Source: an uncultured Clostridium sp. (GTDB taxonomy: Bacteria; Bacillota; Clostridia; TANB77; CAG-508). From it: 33,698 bases of DNA. The first letter of the stretch is position 1. Every line of letters starts with the position of its first letter. A model generated the notes under the pieces. That model was not told the origin of the DNA. It saw only the letters and a program-made list of their open reading frames with translations, and made no database searches. A program made the position numbers and the translations under genes. The stretch is taken from positions 1-33,698 of the forward strand of contig CAUBRZ010000018.1 in assembly GCA_958438515.1 (NCBI GenBank). The letters run 5' to 3'. Shown piece after piece: positions 30,590-33,698 of this stretch.

Positions 30590-31294
30590 ATGGTAAAGAT
30601 TCTTTCAGTCATTCAAAATATTGAGCAAAATTCTCAACTTTGCCAATACCTTACGCAAGATAACAATATTGATTTTAAAATTACTAGTGATGAAGTTTCT
30701 GTTTTGAAACAGTATTACGATTTTAGACCTGACATTTTTATATTAGACACCAGTTTTAAAAATATAAAATATAGTGATGTAATCAATGAGCTTTCATTAG
30801 ATGATACTGAACAATTCAAATGTAATACCATATTACTTTATAACTCTACTACTGAATTATTAAATCTTGCAAATTGGTCTAAAATATATAATATATTTTT
30901 AAAAACTACAGATTATAAAAATATTTTAAAAGCTATATATGAAATGTCTAATTACACTTTAGAAAGAAAAATTGATAGGCTATTTTTAAAGTTACATATT
31001 CCATTAGAAAGTAGCCCTTCAAATCGTGTTAGAAAAACATTAATTAAATGTTGTAATTCGCCTAATTTACTTGGCAATTTAAACACTTTATTTAATACAG
31101 TTGGCAAGGAACTTGGAACAACCGGTGAAGGTATTCGTTCTTCTTTTAGAACTGCATTAAAGCCTTTAAATGAATTTAAAGATAAAGAAGATTTGCCTTT
31201 TGCAATTTATAAATTCTTTCCAAAAGGCGAAGAAGTTACCCCAAAATTATTTTTAGATATTAGCATATATTATTTGAAAAACACAAAAAAATAA
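30590..31294 (+). CDS. Spo0A-like response regulator with degenerate receiver
   Basis: A protein of 234 residues from ATG 30590 (AGGAGA 7 nt upstream; a TTG at 30572 is rejected). Residues 1-120 fold like a CheY receiver: the phosphoacceptor D53 (I-F-I-L-D-T-S-F) and K105 (F-L-K-T) remain, but the acidic pair is Q-N at 9-10, so normal phosphorylation is doubtful. Residues 126-232 align in pattern with the Spo0A DNA-binding domain (I-D-R-L-F-L-K-L-H-I-P, L-L-G-N-L-N-T-L-F, T-T-G-E-G-I-R-S-S-F-R, then V-T-P-K-L-F-L-D-I). It is too divergent to be the host master regulator; a specialised relative is likely. Target sites may be the 21-bp repeats upstream. Confidence 0.75.
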   Translation: MVKILSVIQNIEQNSQLCQYLTQDNNIDFKITSDEVSVLKQYYDFRPDIFILDTSFKNIKYSDVINELSLDDTEQFKCNTILLYNSTTELLNLANWSKIYNIFLKTTDYKNILKAIYEMSNYTLERKIDRLFLKLHIPLESSPSNRVRKTLIKCCNSPNLLGNLNTLFNTVGKELGTTGEGIRSSFRTALKPLNEFKDKEDLPFAIYKFFPKGEEVTPKLFLDISIYYLKNTKK

Positions 31295-31338
31295 CAGATA
31301 AGTTTTAGTATGATCAAAAACTTATCTGTTATTTTTTA
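31292..31338. terminator. Bidirectional terminator
   Basis: A perfect 15-bp stem (31292-31306 with 31317-31331) and ten-base loop, with T-rich tails on both strands. It separates the converging Spo0A-like and radical SAM genes. Confidence 0.9.
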
Positions 31339-32523
31339 TTTATTATTTTTATAATCATTATATTGATTAATAATATCCACTACACTATTACTTATGTTAT
31401 CTGAACTTGATATTACTGAATTTAACTTTCTTCCTATAATATCATACATCTCATCTATTTCATTTTCTTGTACCTTATTATCTATTATCATATTGAATAT
31501 AGGAATATTATTTTCTAATTTTTCTTTTGAAGATTTTACAAGATCTAATCCGTTCATATTATCCATAGCATATTTTGTAAATATCATTTCTGGTTTTAAA
31601 TCTACAATTTTATGATATGTTTCTGTTCCATCTTTTGCTGTACCAACTATATCAACAAAATCAAGTTTTTTTATTGCATCAACTATCTTGTTTGTTATAT
31701 TTATATCATTATGTGCAATTAAAGTTCTAATTTTTCCATTTGAATATATTTTATCAAAATCTATTATTTCTTCTTTTAAAGCATTTCCAAAATAATGATC
31801 CTTTCCATTTTGTGTTTGAATTATATCTGCATTTGGAACAATTACTATACTTTTTTCAAATTCACTTTGTTTTTTATATTCTACAGTTTTGATATTCTCA
31901 AATTTTCTTAATCTTTTTACACTATTTTCTAATTCTTTTTCTTCTATTTCAAATAGTTTTTCATTTTTTTCTGCCCTTTCTCTAATAGGCATAAACTTCA
32001 AAAATTTCCATTTTTCTATTTGATAGTTATTTAAAAATTCTCCTAATTCATCTAATTTATCAACATTAAGCCTGCTAACAACCGTGTTTATTCTTACTTT
32101 TATATTCTTGTTTTTAGTTTTTTCTAAAAGATTTTTTATAATATCTAAATGATTATTTTCTTTACCTAATGCTAAATTGATATCATTTTCAATTGAATCA
32201 ATAGATAAATTGATTTCATCAAGTGTATTTAAAATATCTTCTACATATTCGTTATCGTTCTTTGATAAGTAAATTCCGTTCGTTACTAATTTATTATATA
32301 ATCCTCTTTCTTTTGATTCTCTCATTAATTCATTTACTCTTGGATATAATACCGCTTCTCCACCAGTCCAAGTAATATGGTTTATCCCACTTGCAATTAA
32401 ATGATTTAATACTCTTTCATTTTCTTCAAAAGATAGATTTGGTATATTGTTAAATCCAAAACAATATTTACATCCTTGATTACATTTAGTTGTTATTTTC
32501 CAACAAACTTTTTTCTTAATCAT
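31336..32523 (-). CDS. Radical SAM enzyme (viperin-like layout) fused to a pseudo-receiver domain
   Basis: A protein of 395 residues from ATG 32523; the ATG at 32529 has no room after the AGAGGA site. Residues 1-260 are a radical SAM domain: C14-x3-C18-x2-C21 binds the 4Fe-4S cluster and T-G-G-E-A at 53-57 binds SAM. The block I-N-T-V-V-S-R-L-N ... E-K-W-K-F-L-K-F-M-P-I resembles the N-T-V-V and R-W-K-V-F-Q segments of viperins, although the viperin F-A-G-G-E-P motif is not kept. Residues 264-375 follow a CheY receiver (I-V-G-T-A-K-D-G, D-N-M-N-G-L-D-L), but the acidic pair is H-N (271-272) and the phosphoacceptor is K317. The domain is thus a ligand or partner-binding pseudo-receiver. Substrate unknown. 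Confidence 0.8.
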   Translation of the reverse strand: MIKKKVCWKITTKCNQGCKYCFGFNNIPNLSFEENERVLNHLIASGINHITWTGGEAVLYPRVNELMRESKERGLYNKLVTNGIYLSKNDNEYVEDILNTLDEINLSIDSIENDINLALGKENNHLDIIKNLLEKTKNKNIKVRINTVVSRLNVDKLDELGEFLNNYQIEKWKFLKFMPIRERAEKNEKLFEIEEKELENSVKRLRKFENIKTVEYKKQSEFEKSIVIVPNADIIQTQNGKDHYFGNALKEEIIDFDKIYSNGKIRTLIAHNDINITNKIVDAIKKLDFVDIVGTAKDGTETYHKIVDLKPEMIFTKYAMDNMNGLDLVKSSKEKLENNIPIFNMIIDNKVQENEIDEMYDIIGRKLNSVISSSDNISNSVVDIINQYNDYKNNK

Positions 32524-32532
32524 ATACATCCT

Positions 32533-32582
32533 CTTTTCATATATAAAATCTCTTTTTACACATTTATATTATATATGAAAAG
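32533..32582. promoter_or_regulatory. 14-bp perfect inverted repeat before the radical SAM gene
   Basis: CTTTTCATATATAA 32533-32546 and its exact reverse complement at 32569-32582, with 22 bp between. One arm reaches a TATAAT-like -10 element on the minus strand and the other abuts the ribosome binding site. Either a dimeric repressor site or an mRNA hairpin is possible. Confidence 0.6.
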
Positions 32583-32635
32583 CAATTGGAAAACTATTCC
32601 TAATATTTTAACATCCCTTAAATATCATTGAAAGC

Positions 32636-32665
32636 AAAAAACATCCTATTTCTAGGACATTTTTT
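32636..32665 (-). terminator. Terminator of the LysR gene
   Basis: A 13-bp stem (32636-32648 with 32653-32665, two G-U pairs in the minus-strand RNA) closed by a GAAA tetraloop and ending in a T6 run. Confidence 0.9.
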
Positions 32666-32668
32666 ACT

Positions 32669-33544
32669 TTATATATTTTTTAAATATTCTTTAATGAATT
32701 TTTTATCTACCTTTGTCAATTCACCTTTTAGATAAATTAAGTTTAATTTTAGGCTAGGCAATTCTATTGGCATTTCAACTTCATATAATTCTTTATTATT
32801 TAATTCATTCTTTACAGCCTCTTTTATAACATATGCAATTCCCATATTTTTCTTAACTGCTTCAACTCTTACTTCGGTTGCATCACACATTATATCAGCA
32901 TTAATATTAACATTGTATTCTTTTAAAAGTTCCTTTAATCGTTTTGTTGCTTTTGTATTTTCAAGGTTTAAAATACAATTCAATTTTTCAATTTCTTTTA
33001 TATCTGCAATTTTCAATGGTGCTTTTGAAACAAATATATTATTAATTTTTAATAATTCTTCTATTTCAATATTGCTATTTTCAATCTCTGTGTCTATTAT
33101 TGCAAAATCAATTTCATGATTTTGCAACAAACTCATCATTTTGTTTATATCAACTTCACATATTATTTTTATATTAAGATCTGGATAATCCCTCTTAACT
33201 TTTTCTATTTTTTCCATTAGTAAATAACTTGTAAAATGTGATGGGCATCCTATTTTTATGCAGCCACTTGATATATCATTCTTATCCTTTGCTAATTTTT
33301 CTGCAAAGTCAAATCCTGATATTGATTTATTTACTATTTCATATAATTCTTTGCCATTTTCTGTTAGAGTTACTCCTTTGTTTTCCCTATTAAATAGTTT
33401 TAAATTTAATTGTTCTTCTAAATTTGATATTTGTGTACTAACATTTGGAACTGATAATCCTAATTTCTCTGCTGCCTCTGAATAACTTTTGGATTGAGCA
33501 ACTTTACAAAATATTCTATATAAGTTCAAATTTACATTTGACAT
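32669..33544 (-). CDS. LysR family transcriptional regulator
   Basis: A 291-residue protein with the standard LysR layout. The N-terminal winged helix is F-C-K-V-A-Q-S-K-S-Y-S-E-A-A-E-K-L-G-L-S, continuing V-P-N-V-S-T-Q-I-S-N-L-E-E-Q-L-N-L-K-L-F-N-R. A periplasmic-binding-protein-like effector domain (residues 90-291) includes I-K-I-G-C-P-S-H-F-T-S-Y-L-L and I-D-F-A-I-I-D-T-E-I-E. No target is evident: the nearest gene in the same direction is the partial upstream gene, and the radical SAM gene lies 145 bp downstream beyond a terminator. An AGGAGCG site overlaps the stop of the upstream gene, so they are an operon. Confidence 0.95.
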   Translation of the reverse strand: MSNVNLNLYRIFCKVAQSKSYSEAAEKLGLSVPNVSTQISNLEEQLNLKLFNRENKGVTLTENGKELYEIVNKSISGFDFAEKLAKDKNDISSGCIKIGCPSHFTSYLLMEKIEKVKRDYPDLNIKIICEVDINKMMSLLQNHEIDFAIIDTEIENSNIEIEELLKINNIFVSKAPLKIADIKEIEKLNCILNLENTKATKRLKELLKEYNVNINADIMCDATEVRVEAVKKNMGIAYVIKEAVKNELNNKELYEVEMPIELPSLKLNLIYLKGELTKVDKKFIKEYLKNI

Positions 33545-33556
33545 ACAATCACGCTC

Positions 33557-33698
33557 CTATAAAATTTTTCTTAATTCTATTTCAGCTTTCTTTATAAAAT
33601 AATCATTTGTATCTACTGGAAGATTTAATCTTTCCAACTCTTGTTTTATTTTATCTATTGTATCTAATTGTTCATTTTCTTCAATCTCAATTAGCTTA
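33557..33698 (-). CDS. 3' end of an unknown gene upstream of LysR (partial)
   Basis: An open frame enters from the right edge and ends TAG at 33559-33557. The 46 complete codons give a charged, helical C-terminus (I-E-E-N-E-Q-L-D-T-I-D-K-I-K-Q-E-L-E-R-L-N, then A-E-I-E-L-R-K-I-L). The stop is 13 bp before the LysR ATG and includes part of its ribosome site, so both are translated from one mRNA. Identity unknown. Confidence 0.65.
   Translation of the reverse strand, partial: KLIEIEENEQLDTIDKIKQELERLNLPVDTNDYFIKKAEIELRKIL

Larger units (their letters stand above)
25027..33698. mobile_element. Element inserted in spoIVA (right end not in window)
   Basis: The left boundary is where spoIVA homology stops (about 25026). 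The clear content is two large serine recombinases plus small accessory and sigma-like genes to about 30182. No plus-strand sequence resembling the missing spoIVA C-terminus (V-D-V-E ... G-T-E-K-Q-S-E-E-L) occurs up to 33698. The element is therefore longer than 8.6 kb, or the 3' fragment is lost or moved. Genes from 30590 on may be cargo or flank. Confidence 0.6.

Noticed and set aside
28400..33698. 3' remainder of spoIVA within the window
   Set aside because: Both strands were checked for the expected V-D-V-E, G-T-E-K-Q-S-E-E-L and hydrophobic I-I-L end; none of the open frames contains them.
1..33698. CRISPR arrays, rRNA, tRNA or insertion sequences
   Set aside because: No regularly spaced repeats, no rRNA-like or cloverleaf segments and no DDE or HUH transposase frames were seen.

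Overview
The window is AT-rich DNA from an endospore-forming member of the Bacillota (class Clostridia, perhaps an uncultured gut lineage). The evidence is strong GGAGG-type ribosome binding sites, sigma-A promoters, Rho-independent terminators, an RNase J, a LonB-like protease and the sporulation gene spoIVA. No species can be named from sequence alone.

Layout. (1) 1 to about 11750: the right end of an integrated phage or phage-like element. A leftward early operon (1-6731) carries many small unknown proteins, an MT-A70 adenine methyltransferase, a DnaB helicase, a DnaD-like replication organiser and an HNH-type protein. Next come a gene-free but structure-rich stretch (about 6800-7242, probable large noncoding RNA), small regulators, a lambda-like switch with three operators exactly 32 bp apart, a rightward repressor/ImmA/membrane-protein operon, and a tyrosine integrase next to the chromosomal rnj terminator. 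(2) 11750-23700: ordinary chromosome: RNase J, an unknown protein, TetR plus acyl-CoA synthetase, LonB-like protease, DUF421/DUF4363 pair, a small membrane protein, and a UDP-sugar pyrophosphorylase pair. (3) 23815-25026: spoIVA, cut off after about codon 404. (4) From about 25027: an inserted element with two tandem paralogous large serine recombinases, several small genes and a sigma-like protein. The missing 3' part of spoIVA is not in the window, so the element runs past the right edge or the gene is permanently broken. (5) 30400-33698: a Spo0A-like response regulator with a degenerate receiver, a radical SAM protein of viperin-like layout fused to a pseudo-receiver, a LysR regulator and a partial gene. 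Whether block 5 is element cargo or chromosome cannot be decided here.

The main candidate for an undescribed system is the spoIVA interruption. It resembles the sigK 'skin' arrangement, in which a serine recombinase removes an intervening element in the mother cell to rebuild a sporulation gene, but here the target is the coat-basement ATPase gene, and the stop codon of the adjacent recombinase is supplied by spoIVA itself. Other strong leads are the structured RNA, the 32-bp-phased operators, the radical SAM/pseudo-receiver fusion beside a Spo0A-like gene, and two apparent single-base frameshifts in phage early genes.
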